Source: Fidelibacterota bacterium (GTDB lineage Bacteria; Fidelibacterota; UBA8477; JABMPR01). From it: DNA of 64,000 bases. Positions 17,870 to 27,873 of the stretch are shown in pieces. The DNA lies in NCBI GenBank assembly GCA_021734255.1, contig JAIPJM010000004.1, positions 1 to 64,000 on the forward strand. The letters are read 5' to 3'. The notes under the pieces are model-generated. The model saw nothing but the letters and a program-made list of their open reading frames with translations, was not told the origin of the DNA and did not search any database. Every line of letters starts with the position of its first letter. Position 1 is the stretch's first letter. A program made the translations under genes and the position numbers.

Positions 17870-19087
17870 ATGAATAACTCAAAGTTTAGACCAGTCATCA
17901 CCAGTGCTATTGGCGTGCTAAGCATGCTCTTTTTCTATACGTGTACAGAGCCACCAGAAGATGATCGTATCATTCTTATAGAAGACCTTACAAAACTTTC
18001 TGCACGTGTGGATTATACCGAGGAAGCAGTGGTCATCGATACAAGTATCCAAGACAGCAATTTACTGGGGAAACCGACCATTAAACCCATATCCCTATCT
18101 TTAATTGCAGAAGTGGACCCGCCAGTAGTAAATGGCCAGGTGCTCCAAGCAACAGATGTCCATATTCTGTCGGCAGCTCGCGTGTATGTAAGTTATAACA
18201 TGGCTGGAGAAGAATATCTGGGTGCGGTAGACCTGTTCGATGTAACAGATAAGGATGCGCCTGAGCTGGTAGCGTCCCTGCACTTTACGGATTCTGACAT
18301 CAATGGCATGGCTCGGTACAATGATGAACTCTATCTGGCAATCGCCACCAACCGCGATGGCTTCGATTCTCCTGCGGCAGTTGAGGTTCTTGATGTAGGC
18401 CAAAAAGACCTGTCGATCACCAGTGAGACGTTTGACATCCCAAGCTTCTCTGCAACCAGCGTTATTGTGTCTGATAAACAGGCATTCATCACATCAGGTG
18501 CAGACGATGGAGCTGTTACGGTGATCGATCTACAAAACAAGTCCGAAGTCTTTTCCTATCCTGTTGAAGATGCCCGCTGGGTGGATACTGATAAACAAGA
18601 GATCGCTGTTCTGGCTGGCACCCCGGCGAGGGTGTTGACCTTTGACTATGAGGAAGGCACGCTCATTGATGAATTCAACCTGAGTGGTGCGACAATCCCC
18701 TTTTCTAAATCCACCATAAAGGTCCACAAGAAAAAAGCCGTAGCTGCTGTAGGGGATGGTGGAACACAGATCATCTGTCTGGAAACTGGAGCAACTATTG
18801 AGACCATCGAGCCGCCAATTGTAGATGGGCTCTCACCCCTGGTAACAGTCACCAATGCTGCTGAAACTGATGGCAAGCTAATTTATATTTCTAACGGTGA
18901 AGCCGGTGTCTATGTTGCATATTCTGCAGATAATTTTGATTCAAACTCATGCAACATTGAGGACCTACAGATGGTGGGGAGTTTTAGATTTGGTGACTTG
19001 GAATCTGTCAACCACATCGGATTGCATGGGAATTGGTTGTATGTCGCAGGTGGTAGCGGTGGTTTGAAGATTTTGGAGATAAGATAA
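17870..19087 (+). CDS. LVIVD-repeat beta-propeller lipoprotein
   Basis: A 405-aa exported lipoprotein (signal ends FFYTCTEPP). The body is a series of about 40-residue beta repeats with the pattern VDLFDVTDKDAPELVASLHF and WLYVAGGSGGLKILEIR, as in LVIVD/beta-propeller proteins. It may be a periplasmic or surface ligand-binding or scaffold domain. It is the first gene of the nine-gene phosphorelay/polysaccharide operon (HPt gene 4 bases downstream), so it could be the sensor input or an envelope partner of the exporter. That role is inferred. Confidence 0.75.
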   Translation: MNNSKFRPVITSAIGVLSMLFFYTCTEPPEDDRIILIEDLTKLSARVDYTEEAVVIDTSIQDSNLLGKPTIKPISLSLIAEVDPPVVNGQVLQATDVHILSAARVYVSYNMAGEEYLGAVDLFDVTDKDAPELVASLHFTDSDINGMARYNDELYLAIATNRDGFDSPAAVEVLDVGQKDLSITSETFDIPSFSATSVIVSDKQAFITSGADDGAVTVIDLQNKSEVFSYPVEDARWVDTDKQEIAVLAGTPARVLTFDYEEGTLIDEFNLSGATIPFSKSTIKVHKKKAVAAVGDGGTQIICLETGATIETIEPPIVDGLSPLVTVTNAAETDGKLIYISNGEAGVYVAYSADNFDSNSCNIEDLQMVGSFRFGDLESVNHIGLHGNWLYVAGGSGGLKILEIR

Positions 19088-19091
19088 TACA

Positions 19092-19463
19092 ATGCGCCGG
19101 ATACACCACGATATGAAGGATGACTCCATCGACGAAGACGTGCTGCTGCGGCTTCATAAAATGGGTGGGGCTGAATTGGTGAGTGGATTGATCGCCCTTT
19201 ACTTTAAAAACGCCCCTGAAAAGTTGGATACGATCTATACAGGACTAAAAAATGGTGATTCTGAGTCCATAGAACGGGCAGCTCATACTATGATCTCAAG
19301 CGCAGGCAATCTCGGCGGAAAGCTGGTGTCTGATCTGGCCAAAAAGATAGAAGCAGCAGCCATGGAGAACGATCTGAAGGAAATAGAAGATCTCGTCGGT
19401 CCGTTTGATCAGGCTAATACTTCATTTTACAACTACTTAAAGGAATACGAAGGTGCGTCATGA
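19092..19463 (+). CDS. HPt phosphotransfer protein
   Basis: A 123-aa stand-alone histidine phosphotransfer domain. The phosphoacceptor is His65 in RAAHTMISSAGNLGG. The usual lysine two residues after the histidine (HxLKxSS) is isoleucine here, but the small residues and glycine of the helix turn are kept. It would pass phosphate between the hybrid kinase receivers and the free receivers of the same operon. It overlaps the next gene by 4 bases (ATGA). Confidence 0.8.
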   Translation: MRRIHHDMKDDSIDEDVLLRLHKMGGAELVSGLIALYFKNAPEKLDTIYTGLKNGDSESIERAAHTMISSAGNLGGKLVSDLAKKIEAAAMENDLKEIEDLVGPFDQANTSFYNYLKEYEGAS

Positions 19464-19825
19464 AACGAATTGCAGTTGTTGAAGACAACCCAGATAACCT
19501 ACTCTTGATCCAGGCGATCCTGGGTAAGGATTATGATCTCTCTACCTATGAAGATGGTCCAATTGCATTAGAGGGTCTGGCAAAATCGAGTGTAGATCTC
19601 ATGCTCATCGATATAGCGCTCCCAGGTATGGATGGGGTGGAACTTCTCGGGAAATTGCGAAAAATGGATCACTTAAAACAAGCACCTGCTATTGCCTTAA
19701 CTGCACACGCCATGGTGGGGGATAAAGAGAAATACCTAAAAGCAGGATTTGACGGCTATTACAGTAAGCCTATTCTGAATTTTGATGAATTCAACACATT
19801 GATTCGTTCTTTACTGGATGGCTAA
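19460..19825 (+). CDS. Single-domain response regulator (CheY-like)
   Basis: A 121-aa receiver domain with no output domain. The acidic pocket is VVEDN, the phosphorylated residue is Asp51 in LMLIDIALPGMDG, the Thr is in ALTAH and the Lys in YSKP. It belongs to the DivK/CheY-like class that signals by protein contact or phosphate shuttling. It is translationally coupled to the HPt gene. Confidence 0.9.
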   Translation: MKRIAVVEDNPDNLLLIQAILGKDYDLSTYEDGPIALEGLAKSSVDLMLIDIALPGMDGVELLGKLRKMDHLKQAPAIALTAHAMVGDKEKYLKAGFDGYYSKPILNFDEFNTLIRSLLDG

Positions 19826-19842
19826 ATAATGTTGCCGCCTAG

Positions 19843-22800
19843 ATGTTAACCCTATTTTCACAAATTCTCTCAGCAGTCTCGATCGGTGTTATCACCGTTC
19901 TGGTAACTGTCCTAGGCGAGCGAAATAAATTCAATCGCCAGCGGGGTTGGTATTTGATCGTGGTTGCCTGGTTCCTGCTTTGGTCGGGTACCTTGTTGAA
20001 AATAGGCGGGGATCACATTGATGCGCTTGCGACCCCTTTCATCCAGGATGTAATTAGGGAGGCCATTGGTGAAATTGGTGGCGCCATCCTTCTCATGGTG
20101 GGGTTACTGCTCTGGGCACCAGCGATCGCGGCATCTCGTGAAAAATATCTGCAGAAGATCAAGATCAGCGAGCGGCGTTACAGAATATTAGCTGAAGAAG
20201 CAACTGATATGCTCGCCGAGCACGATTCAAAAGGTCGCTTCATATATACGACCCAGAGGAGCAAGCGGATCGTAGGATATGAGCCGGAGGAGCTAAAAGG
20301 GAAATCGATATACGAATTTGTCGATCCTGAGGAGCTTTCAGAAGTGCAGGCAGAGCACCAAAAAATACTGGAAGCGAAAGAACCGCGGACCTTTACATAC
20401 AGGTTTAAACATAAGGATGGGCGCTACATCTGGCTCGAGTCAGCCACCAAATTCTCCCAACCAGAAGCAGATGGTGAAGACTGGAAAATTTTGTCCATGA
20501 GCAGGGACGTCTCCGAGCGGATCAGATATGAAAAGGACCTGATGGCTCTGAATGAAAGCCAGGAACTTCAGCAAAAGCGCATACGGATTCTTTATGAACT
20601 GGCTGCCACAACGAACATCGAGGCAGATGAGCAACTTGAGGAGACCGTTTCTGCAGGTGCAAAGACGCTCGGGGTGGATCTTGGTATAATCAGTCATATC
20701 GAGGGGAAGAAATATACAGTACTTTATTTCTATCCTGAGAGTTCTGGTTTAAAAAAGCGGCAAGTATTCGAGCTCGAGGAGACCTACTGTTCCATGACCG
20801 TGGATCATGGGTCAGTCATTGCCATCGACCAGATGTCAACCTCGGAATATGCCGGTCACCCCTGTTGGGATGCATTTAAACTGGAAGCATACATCGGCGT
20901 ACCCATAGTAGTTAGCGGTTCTGTCTATGGTACCCTGGCATTTTCTAGCAATAATCCACGGAAAGACAAATTCACTGAGAGTGACAAAGATCTGGTCAGA
21001 CTCATGGGGCAATGGGTCAGTCGTGTGCTGGATAGAGAAAATGCAAACCAGGCGCTTCAACAGAGCCAAAAGCGGTATAAATCTGTTATTAGTTCGTCTG
21101 TCATGGGTGTTATCCTCATTGATACAAAAGGATTCATTCTCTCCTTCAACCAGGCCGCAGAAAAAATATTTGACTATCAAGCAGATGAGATCATCGGAAA
21201 GAATGTTCGCGTCCTGATGTATGGTTCTGAGTTTGCACAAAGTGATGAATTGATCCTCCAATATCTTCAGAAAGAATTACCGAGTTTTATAGGCAGTAGC
21301 AGGGAGGTGTCGGCCAGGAAAAAGGGTGGCGAAGAGATCTTTATCGAGCTGGGAATAAGTGAGATAAAGACAGATGACGAGCATTATTTTTCTGGCGTGG
21401 TCATGGACATTACTGCCAGGAAAAAAGCTGAAGAGGATTTGGCCAATGCCCATCTAAGGCTACAAAATATATTCAGCTCGGCCACTCAGGTGGCCATCAT
21501 TGCCACCGATCTTGAAGGAAAAATGACCACATTCAATCCTGGGGCGGAGAACATGCTGGGATATGCGGCTGACGAAGTGCTCGGTGAAACGACTGATATG
21601 TTCCATCTGGATTCTGAAGTGATTGATTGGTCAAAGCAAATTTCAAAAGGCCTGGGTAGAGATGTTACAGGATTTGAGACCTTTGTGTCCCTCGCAAAGC
21701 TGGGGGGGCAGGAAGAGCATGAATGGACCTATGTGCGCAAGGACGGCAGCCACCTGACGGTGAACTCTGCAGTTACGGCACTCAAGGATACCAATGGCGA
21801 GATCACCGGTTTTCTTGGTATCATATTGGATATCACTCAGAGAAAGCGCGGTGAGGAGGCTCTGAAACTGGCAAAAAGTGTTGCTGAAGAGGCAAATCGG
21901 ACCAAGAGTGAATTTCTTGCGAATATGAGCCATGAACTTCGGACACCGCTGAATTCGGTGATCGGGTTTTCAAGCATACTCTTGAATTCACTGGATGACC
22001 TGGAAGACCGGGACCACACCTACCTGGAACGTATTCATGAAAACGGAAAACATTTACTCCAACTGATAAATGATATTCTGGATCTCTCCAAAATTGAATC
22101 GGGACGTATAGAATTAGAACTGGTGGAGTTGGACATTGGTGAGCAGATCAAAGATATAGTGAAGATGGTCGAAAGCCAGGTCGCCAACAAACCCATTGAA
22201 CTGAGTGTAGATATACCCAAAACGCTTGCTCCAAACCTGATCGACCCGGGCAAGTTAAAACAGGTCGTTTTAAATTTGATCAGCAACGCATTGAAATTCA
22301 CTTCCGAAGGATCGATCACCGTAAGACTGAAATCCCACAAGAAGAGCAAACGCGTGTCTGAAATTAGGGTCGAAGATACAGGTATAGGAATTCCCGCCGA
22401 TAGGCTTGAAAGCATCTTTGATGAGTTCACACAGGTGGATTCCAGTACACAGAGGAAGTTTGGTGGGACTGGACTGGGATTGTCTATCAGTCAAAGACTC
22501 TGTAGGGTGATGAATTGTGAGCTAAGCGTTGAGAGCCAGGAAGGGAAAGGTTCTACCTTTATCATATCATTGCCAGATGATATTGCATCAGATCTGGAGG
22601 GCAAAGCAAAACCGCGAGAACAAGATGCGACAAGACAGCGCAACCGTGTCACCAACGGTACAAAACCAGACACACTGGCCGGTCGGCGTATTCTGCTAAT
22701 AGATGATGATGTAGATTCAATTACCCTGCTTAAACACTATCTGAGTGACACAGAATGTACCATCGACACAGCTAATGGTGTCGATGAAGCACAGGAACTA

Positions 22801-23406
22801 ATGAAAGCCAATAAACCAGATCTGATAACTCTGGACCTTCAAATGCCCGAAGTCAGTGGTGAGACATTCCTGAAAAGGATCAGAGAGAAAAAGGAATATC
22901 AGGATATTCCTGTCGTAGTGGTGAGTATTATTGCCAGGGAACAACGTGGGCGTATCCCAGGCGTGGTGGATTTTATCCCGAAACCGATTCAAAAACAGCA
23001 GCTGTTATGGGCTATTCGCAGAAATATTTCCAATGGACAAAGACGTATTCTCATTGTAGAAGATGATACAGCTATGCGTCTGACCTTGGCTAAATACGCA
23101 GCTGGAAGCGGTGCTGAGATCAGGGCAGCAGGGAGTGGGGAAGCAGCACTCGATATCATTAAGACCTTGAATCCAGATCTGATCCTCCTTGACCTCAGAA
23201 TGCCTGGTATGGATGGACATAAATTCTTGGATGAAATTCATGCACAAGATGATCAAACAGAGGTACGGGTTATTGTGGTTACTGGAAAGGACCTGTCATC
23301 AGAAGAAGCGTTCTATTTCAAAACAGAGGGTATTCCTGTAATTGTTAAAAATGAACACATTGAAGCTGAAGTTAAGCATGCGATCAACAAAGCTTTTGAG
23401 GATTGA
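19843..23406 (+). CDS. Hybrid sensor histidine kinase (TM-PAS-GAF-PAS-PAS-HisKA-HATPase-REC-REC)
   Basis: A 1187-aa multidomain kinase. Residues 1-95 hold about three membrane segments. PAS/PAC 1 spans about 105-225, GAF about 245-400, PAS 2 about 410-530 and PAS 3 about 535-665. HisKA follows with His697 in ANMSHELRTPLNS. The HATPase domain has NLISNALKF, DTGIGI and GGTGLGLSIS. Two receivers end the protein, with Asp998 (LITLDLQMPE) and Asp1117 (LILLDLRMPGMDG). The second receiver ends IPVIVKNEH, keeping its lysine but not the following proline. No extracytoplasmic sensor domain is obvious, so the input is probably cytoplasmic. No clear Shine-Dalgarno precedes the ATG, and coupling to the upstream gene is likely. 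Confidence 0.93.
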   Translation: MLTLFSQILSAVSIGVITVLVTVLGERNKFNRQRGWYLIVVAWFLLWSGTLLKIGGDHIDALATPFIQDVIREAIGEIGGAILLMVGLLLWAPAIAASREKYLQKIKISERRYRILAEEATDMLAEHDSKGRFIYTTQRSKRIVGYEPEELKGKSIYEFVDPEELSEVQAEHQKILEAKEPRTFTYRFKHKDGRYIWLESATKFSQPEADGEDWKILSMSRDVSERIRYEKDLMALNESQELQQKRIRILYELAATTNIEADEQLEETVSAGAKTLGVDLGIISHIEGKKYTVLYFYPESSGLKKRQVFELEETYCSMTVDHGSVIAIDQMSTSEYAGHPCWDAFKLEAYIGVPIVVSGSVYGTLAFSSNNPRKDKFTESDKDLVRLMGQWVSRVLDRENANQALQQSQKRYKSVISSSVMGVILIDTKGFILSFNQAAEKIFDYQADEIIGKNVRVLMYGSEFAQSDELILQYLQKELPSFIGSSREVSARKKGGEEIFIELGISEIKTDDEHYFSGVVMDITARKKAEEDLANAHLRLQNIFSSATQVAIIATDLEGKMTTFNPGAENMLGYAADEVLGETTDMFHLDSEVIDWSKQISKGLGRDVTGFETFVSLAKLGGQEEHEWTYVRKDGSHLTVNSAVTALKDTNGEITGFLGIILDITQRKRGEEALKLAKSVAEEANRTKSEFLANMSHELRTPLNSVIGFSSILLNSLDDLEDRDHTYLERIHENGKHLLQLINDILDLSKIESGRIELELVELDIGEQIKDIVKMVESQVANKPIELSVDIPKTLAPNLIDPGKLKQVVLNLISNALKFTSEGSITVRLKSHKKSKRVSEIRVEDTGIGIPADRLESIFDEFTQVDSSTQRKFGGTGLGLSISQRLCRVMNCELSVESQEGKGSTFIISLPDDIASDLEGKAKPREQDATRQRNRVTNGTKPDTLAGRRILLIDDDVDSITLLKHYLSDTECTIDTANGVDEAQELMKANKPDLITLDLQMPEVSGETFLKRIREKKEYQDIPVVVVSIIAREQRGRIPGVVDFIPKPIQKQQLLWAIRRNISNGQRRILIVEDDTAMRLTLAKYAAGSGAEIRAAGSGEAALDIIKTLNPDLILLDLRMPGMDGHKFLDEIHAQDDQTEVRVIVVTGKDLSSEEAFYFKTEGIPVIVKNEHIEAEVKHAINKAFED

Positions 23407-23415
23407 ATCTAGGAT

Positions 23416-24948
23416 ATGGAAGAATTCCAAAAAGCGTATATACGCAAGCTAAGTCCAAAAGTTGAAGCCCTGCAGGCTGCCTTAGAAGCGGTCAAAAGTG
23501 GTGACGATGAAGCATTGGTCTCTGCAAAACGAATTGCCCACATTCTACGCGGCTCGGGAGGGACATACGGTTTTTCCAACATCAGTACGCTTGCTGCCGC
23601 TGTAGAGGATAGTTCTGGGGCTGAAATAATCGATAATCTGGAAAGGTTGCTCAACTACCTGCGTTTTCTCAAAGAGGAAGACAAAGACGGTAGTGCCACT
23701 GTGCTTATTGTTGATGACAGTGAAGAGATCATCCTGATCATCAGTACGGTTTTAAAGAAGCAGGGCTATCAGGTGGAGGTTGCAGAAACAGCGGCTGAGG
23801 CCAAAGCCGCCCTCGGGAAAACAAGGATCTCGCTCATTCTATTGGATCTGATACTGCCTGATGCAGATGGGCGGAACTTTTTGATCGACCTGAAGGCAGA
23901 TGAGAATACCGCAGATATTCCTGTGATCGTCCTTTCCGCAAAAGACAGTCCCCAGATCAAATCTGAATGTTATGCACTGGGAGCGGAGAATTACTTTGAA
24001 AAGCCAGTAGACTTTAGTGTGCTTACTACTCAAATCGCCTCCTCCATTCAGCAGTCTGATAGACCAAATAAACAGACCGCCAAAGATGAACTGGATGGCA
24101 TGATCAAGCGGGATGCGTTCATCACAGCGAGTCAGAAATGCCTGAGCACGTTAAAGGATAGTGGTGATAGCTGTTCATTATTGGCCTTTTCAGTGGATCA
24201 ATTCAAATCAATACAGGAAAACTATGACCCTCCTGTCATAGAAAAAGTTCTCAAGCACATTGTGAAAATCGTAAGAAGCGATCTCACAGAAGGAGCCCTT
24301 TTTTCCAAGATAGGTGAAGGTGAATTCATTGCCCTCTTACCGGGTCCTTCCGTGGAGGCAGCCCTGAAGTCATTACAAGCGATCCTTGGTGATGGGCAGA
24401 TGAGTCCCCTTGCTCTAGATAGTGAGGGAAAGGAGATCCAATTAAGTTTTTCAGGAGCTGTTGTCGATGCCAGTGATGATCTGGATATGGAGGGATTGAT
24501 CGCCCAGGCCAGTCAACTAATGTATACGGCGATCGCTGGTGGCCCTGGTCAGATAATAAGAGCGCATGAGGAAGCACGCCCTCACACAATTACTGTGCTA
24601 CTCGCTGAAGATGATGAGCTTACCGCCGAGTTCATTAAGCATCGACTCGAGCGAGCTGGCTATCAGATCACCCATTACGAGCATGGTGATGAAGCCTGCC
24701 AGCAAGCCTTAAAAACCCAATACGATCTCATTATCACCGATGTAAAGATGCCCGGTATGGATGGTTTTGAGTTGGTCCAACGTACCCGCGAGAATGCGAA
24801 GAATAGAACTACGCCTATCATCATGCTTACCTCCATGGGTCGGGAAAATGACATCGCACGGGGGCTTAAACTGGGGGCCAACGACTATATGCTGAAACCG
24901 TTTAGCCCGGTTGAGCTGCTGGCAAGAGTACAGAGACTACTAAAATGA
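23416..24948 (+). CDS. HPt-REC-degenerate GGDEF-REC signalling protein
   Basis: A 510-aa protein. Residues 1-95 are an HPt domain with His42 in RIAHILRGSGGTYGF. Residues about 97-215 form receiver 1 (Asp144 in LILLDLILPDADG). Residues about 225-385 have a diguanylate-cyclase fold, but the active-site loop is GEGEF (300-304) in place of GG(D/E)EF. Residues about 395-510 form receiver 2 (Asp442 in LIITDVKMPGMDG). The degenerate loop suggests a non-catalytic c-di-GMP/GTP sensor or pure scaffold. Combining HPt and two receivers in one chain makes it a hub of the operon's phosphorelay. Confidence 0.88.
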   Translation: MEEFQKAYIRKLSPKVEALQAALEAVKSGDDEALVSAKRIAHILRGSGGTYGFSNISTLAAAVEDSSGAEIIDNLERLLNYLRFLKEEDKDGSATVLIVDDSEEIILIISTVLKKQGYQVEVAETAAEAKAALGKTRISLILLDLILPDADGRNFLIDLKADENTADIPVIVLSAKDSPQIKSECYALGAENYFEKPVDFSVLTTQIASSIQQSDRPNKQTAKDELDGMIKRDAFITASQKCLSTLKDSGDSCSLLAFSVDQFKSIQENYDPPVIEKVLKHIVKIVRSDLTEGALFSKIGEGEFIALLPGPSVEAALKSLQAILGDGQMSPLALDSEGKEIQLSFSGAVVDASDDLDMEGLIAQASQLMYTAIAGGPGQIIRAHEEARPHTITVLLAEDDELTAEFIKHRLERAGYQITHYEHGDEACQQALKTQYDLIITDVKMPGMDGFELVQRTRENAKNRTTPIIMLTSMGRENDIARGLKLGANDYMLKPFSPVELLARVQRLLK

Positions 24949-25313
24949 AAAACCTGCTCATTGTTGATGATGACGAGGATATCAGACTTATTGTCGGCAT
25001 GGTACTGAAGTCAACGGGCAAATATTCTGTGATTGAAGCTGAGAACGGTAAGGCGGGAGGGGATATCCTGCAGAACCAGGCAATAGACGTTCTGATCCTG
25101 GACTATCTTTTACCTGATGGGAAGGGCTCTGACCTGTTTGATGAATGGAAACAGACAGGATTGCTAGATTCGGTCCGTGTGCTCATGTTGACCGCCAGGC
25201 AAGATGCAGAATTGACAAAGACGCTATTGGCTTCCGGTATTGACCGGATCATGCACAAACCTTTTGATCCCGGTAGTCTGGTTGCAGAGCTGGAGACACT
25301 CAGTGGATCTTGA
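24945..25313 (+). CDS. Single-domain response regulator
   Basis: A 122-aa receiver (IVDDDEDI, Asp53 in VLILDYLLPDG, Thr in MLTAR, Lys in MHKPF). It has no output domain. Its start overlaps the upstream stop by 4 bases and its end overlaps the HEAT gene, so it lies at the junction between the signalling and polysaccharide halves of the operon. It may directly contact the HEAT protein or the synthase; that is inference. Confidence 0.9.
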   Translation: MKNLLIVDDDEDIRLIVGMVLKSTGKYSVIEAENGKAGGDILQNQAIDVLILDYLLPDGKGSDLFDEWKQTGLLDSVRVLMLTARQDAELTKTLLASGIDRIMHKPFDPGSLVAELETLSGS

Positions 25314-26436
25314 AACAATCCTGGGACAGCTTCAACTCATTTTCGACCAGCTGCTGGTCCTCTGGGGCAAGGTTGAAAATTATTATTCCACACTCTCTGG
25401 ACAAGAGCTGGGTATGCAGATCATCGCTCTGGCGATCGTGTTCACATTCATCGTATCGGTGATCCTTGCCAGCACAGTTGTCTTTCTTCGATTCAAGAAC
25501 CAGCTAAAATCCAGACGACTGATCCGCCTTGAGCGCAGCTGGGAAAAACAGCTGATCCAGATCGTCATGTCAGGTGAGGATGATATAAAACCTCCGGTCA
25601 TCAAAAGAGGGGACCGCTTTTTCTATATTCGCTACTTATACCGCTTTGCCGAGAGACTCACTGGTGCGGAGAGAGTGAAAGTGAAAGATCTGGCCACCCC
25701 TTTTCTAAAGCATTTACAAAAAGGTCTAAAGTCCAGGTACCCGGAGTGGCGAGCCAGAAACCTGAACATCCTGGGTACATTTGGCTTTCCTGAGTATATT
25801 GAGCGTATCAAGCTGGCCCTTCAGGATCCCTCGCCCATTGTGAGCATGACGGCTGCACGTACCCTCGCGCATCGGGATTATCCAGAACATTGTGAATTGA
25901 TTCTTGGTGTTCTGGAAAAATTTGATGAGTGGAGTATGAGTTTCCTGTCCTCTATGCTTTCCGAAATGGGCTTGGAGGCTGCACCTGCCTTAAGAACTGC
26001 ACTGACCAATCCTGATGAATCCTTGCGAGTCCGGATAGCAGCAGCAGAGGCGCTCAGGGAAATAGGTGATCTGGGAACCGGTGATCTGGCGATCAAATTG
26101 CTGAACGAAGAAATAGATCCTGAATTGAAAGCGGCTTTACTTCGACTGATCGGCACTCTGGGTGTACCCCGGCACCGCTTGACTTTAATCTCACTTTTAG
26201 ATGCCCCAGAATTTATCATCCGCATTCACACCTTGAAAGCGCTTGGCCATATTGGGGAACCTGGGGATGGGGAGAAGATCCTGGCATCATTCAATGATGA
26301 GTCTGATTGGGTTGCGCTCCACGCAGCCCGAGCATTGCTGGATCTAGGTAGAGAGGATCTACTGGAGGTAATGGCTCATGATCATCCCAAATCCCAGATC
26401 GTTAGGCAGGTGATGGTTGGAGCAGGTGCAGCATGA
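25303..26436 (+). CDS. Membrane-anchored HEAT-repeat protein
   Basis: A 377-aa protein. One membrane helix near residues 35-60 (IIALAIVFTFIVSVILAS) is followed by a basic stretch and, from about residue 130, by HEAT repeats (ARTLAHRDYPEHCE, AAAEALREIGDLG, IHTLKALGHIGEPG, LHAARALLDLGRED). I start at GTG 25303, 7 bases after GGAG; it overlaps the receiver gene by 11 bases. HEAT arrays bind proteins, so a cytoplasmic scaffold linking the receivers to the GT2 synthase (4-base overlap downstream) is plausible but unproven. Confidence 0.8.
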   Translation: MDLETILGQLQLIFDQLLVLWGKVENYYSTLSGQELGMQIIALAIVFTFIVSVILASTVVFLRFKNQLKSRRLIRLERSWEKQLIQIVMSGEDDIKPPVIKRGDRFFYIRYLYRFAERLTGAERVKVKDLATPFLKHLQKGLKSRYPEWRARNLNILGTFGFPEYIERIKLALQDPSPIVSMTAARTLAHRDYPEHCELILGVLEKFDEWSMSFLSSMLSEMGLEAAPALRTALTNPDESLRVRIAAAEALREIGDLGTGDLAIKLLNEEIDPELKAALLRLIGTLGVPRHRLTLISLLDAPEFIIRIHTLKALGHIGEPGDGEKILASFNDESDWVALHAARALLDLGREDLLEVMAHDHPKSQIVRQVMVGAGAA

Positions 26437-27854
26437 TTCATATTGTACCGCTCATCCACACGATCGTTCAAATTTTCAATTACATCGTCCTCTTCTATTT
26501 TTTAGCACTCAATTTCTTTTACCTGACAACGACGATTCTGGCCTTCTTCTCCCTGCGAAAATATGCACGACGCATGCAGGCCGTGGACCTGAACGCACTT
26601 ATCGCGAAGGCAGGCGTGCCGCCTGTTACTCTGTTGGCACCGGCGTATAATGAGGAAGCGACGTGCATAGAATCGACCAAAGCGCTATTGTCTTTGAATT
26701 ATCCCGAATATGAAGTGCTGATTATCAATGATGGATCCAAGGACCAGACACGTGAAGTGCTCATTGAAGCCTTTGAAATGCAAAAAGCCGAACGGGCACC
26801 ACTGGCAAGCTTAAAATCCGCCAAGGTAAGAGGGGTCTACCGCTCAAAGTACCAGCCGAATCTATGGTTAATAGATAAGGAGAACGGCGGCAAAGCTGAT
26901 GCGCTGAATGGTGGTGTGAATTATTGTCGAACGCCTCTTTTCTGTGCCATGGATGCAGATACGCTGCTTGAGCGGGATGCGCTGATCAGAGTCGTCAGAC
27001 CATTCCTTGAGGATGCCAGTACCCTGGCGACAGGCGGTATCATTCGGATCGTCAATGATTGCACCATACGCTCGGGTTCAGTCGAGGAGATCAGATTACC
27101 GCGGAATCTGCTGGCCAAGTATCAGGTCCTGGAATACCTGCGTGCCTTTCTTGGTGGAAGGATGGGTTGGAGTGCAATGAAGGCGACGCTCATTATCTCG
27201 GGCGCATTTGGCTTATTCAAACGCTCCGCTGTTGTCAACGTTGGTGGCTACGCCACTGATACCGTTGGTGAGGATATGGAACTTGTGATCAAACTTCATC
27301 GATACCATCGTGAAAATAAGATACCCTACAATATTACCTTCGTCCCTGATCCAGTGGCCTGGACAGAATGTCCGGAGTCTACCAAGATTCTGGGCAGACA
27401 GAGGGACAGATGGCAGCGCGGCCTATTTGAAGTGTTGACTCGCCACAAGGTCATGTTCATGAATCCCCGCTATGGTCGTATCGGGATGTTCGCATTTCCT
27501 TACTTTTATGTCCTGGAGATGCTGGGCCCAGCTATCGAACTCCCTGGGTATTTTATGTTTATCCTGGCCATCATATTCGGCACAATATCAACATCTTTTA
27601 TGTTCGCCTTCCTCATGGCAGCCATCATTTTTGGAATAGCACTTTCCATATTTTCAATTGCCCTGGAAGAGTTGACCTTCAGGCGCTATCCTCGCTTCAG
27701 GGACCTGTTCTCTTTATTCGTACTTGCTGTTATTGAAAACATCGGATACCGTCAATTGACGATTTACTGGAGAATGCATGGCTTTATTTCAGCGCTAAAA
27801 AAAGAAGAGGGCTGGGGGAAGATGGAGCGTAAAGGTTTTGCGACCAAGAAGTGA
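26433..27854 (+). CDS. Membrane GT2 polysaccharide synthase (PgaC/BcsA-like processive glycosyltransferase)
   Basis: A 473-aa inner-membrane glycosyltransferase. N-terminal membrane segments cover about residues 8-40. The GT2 core has PAYNEE, IINDGSKDQT, NGGKADALN, the DxD motif MDADT, the catalytic GEDME and the processive-synthase QxxRW motif as QRDRWQRG. Three or more C-terminal membrane segments follow. The architecture fits synthases of beta-linked exopolysaccharides such as poly-N-acetylglucosamine. The sugar cannot be read from the sequence. It sits between the HEAT gene and the outer-membrane TPR/barrel gene. Confidence 0.88.
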   Translation: MIHIVPLIHTIVQIFNYIVLFYFLALNFFYLTTTILAFFSLRKYARRMQAVDLNALIAKAGVPPVTLLAPAYNEEATCIESTKALLSLNYPEYEVLIINDGSKDQTREVLIEAFEMQKAERAPLASLKSAKVRGVYRSKYQPNLWLIDKENGGKADALNGGVNYCRTPLFCAMDADTLLERDALIRVVRPFLEDASTLATGGIIRIVNDCTIRSGSVEEIRLPRNLLAKYQVLEYLRAFLGGRMGWSAMKATLIISGAFGLFKRSAVVNVGGYATDTVGEDMELVIKLHRYHRENKIPYNITFVPDPVAWTECPESTKILGRQRDRWQRGLFEVLTRHKVMFMNPRYGRIGMFAFPYFYVLEMLGPAIELPGYFMFILAIIFGTISTSFMFAFLMAAIIFGIALSIFSIALEELTFRRYPRFRDLFSLFVLAVIENIGYRQLTIYWRMHGFISALKKEEGWGKMERKGFATKK

Positions 27855-27873
27855 AGCAGATAGTGGGAGGCAT

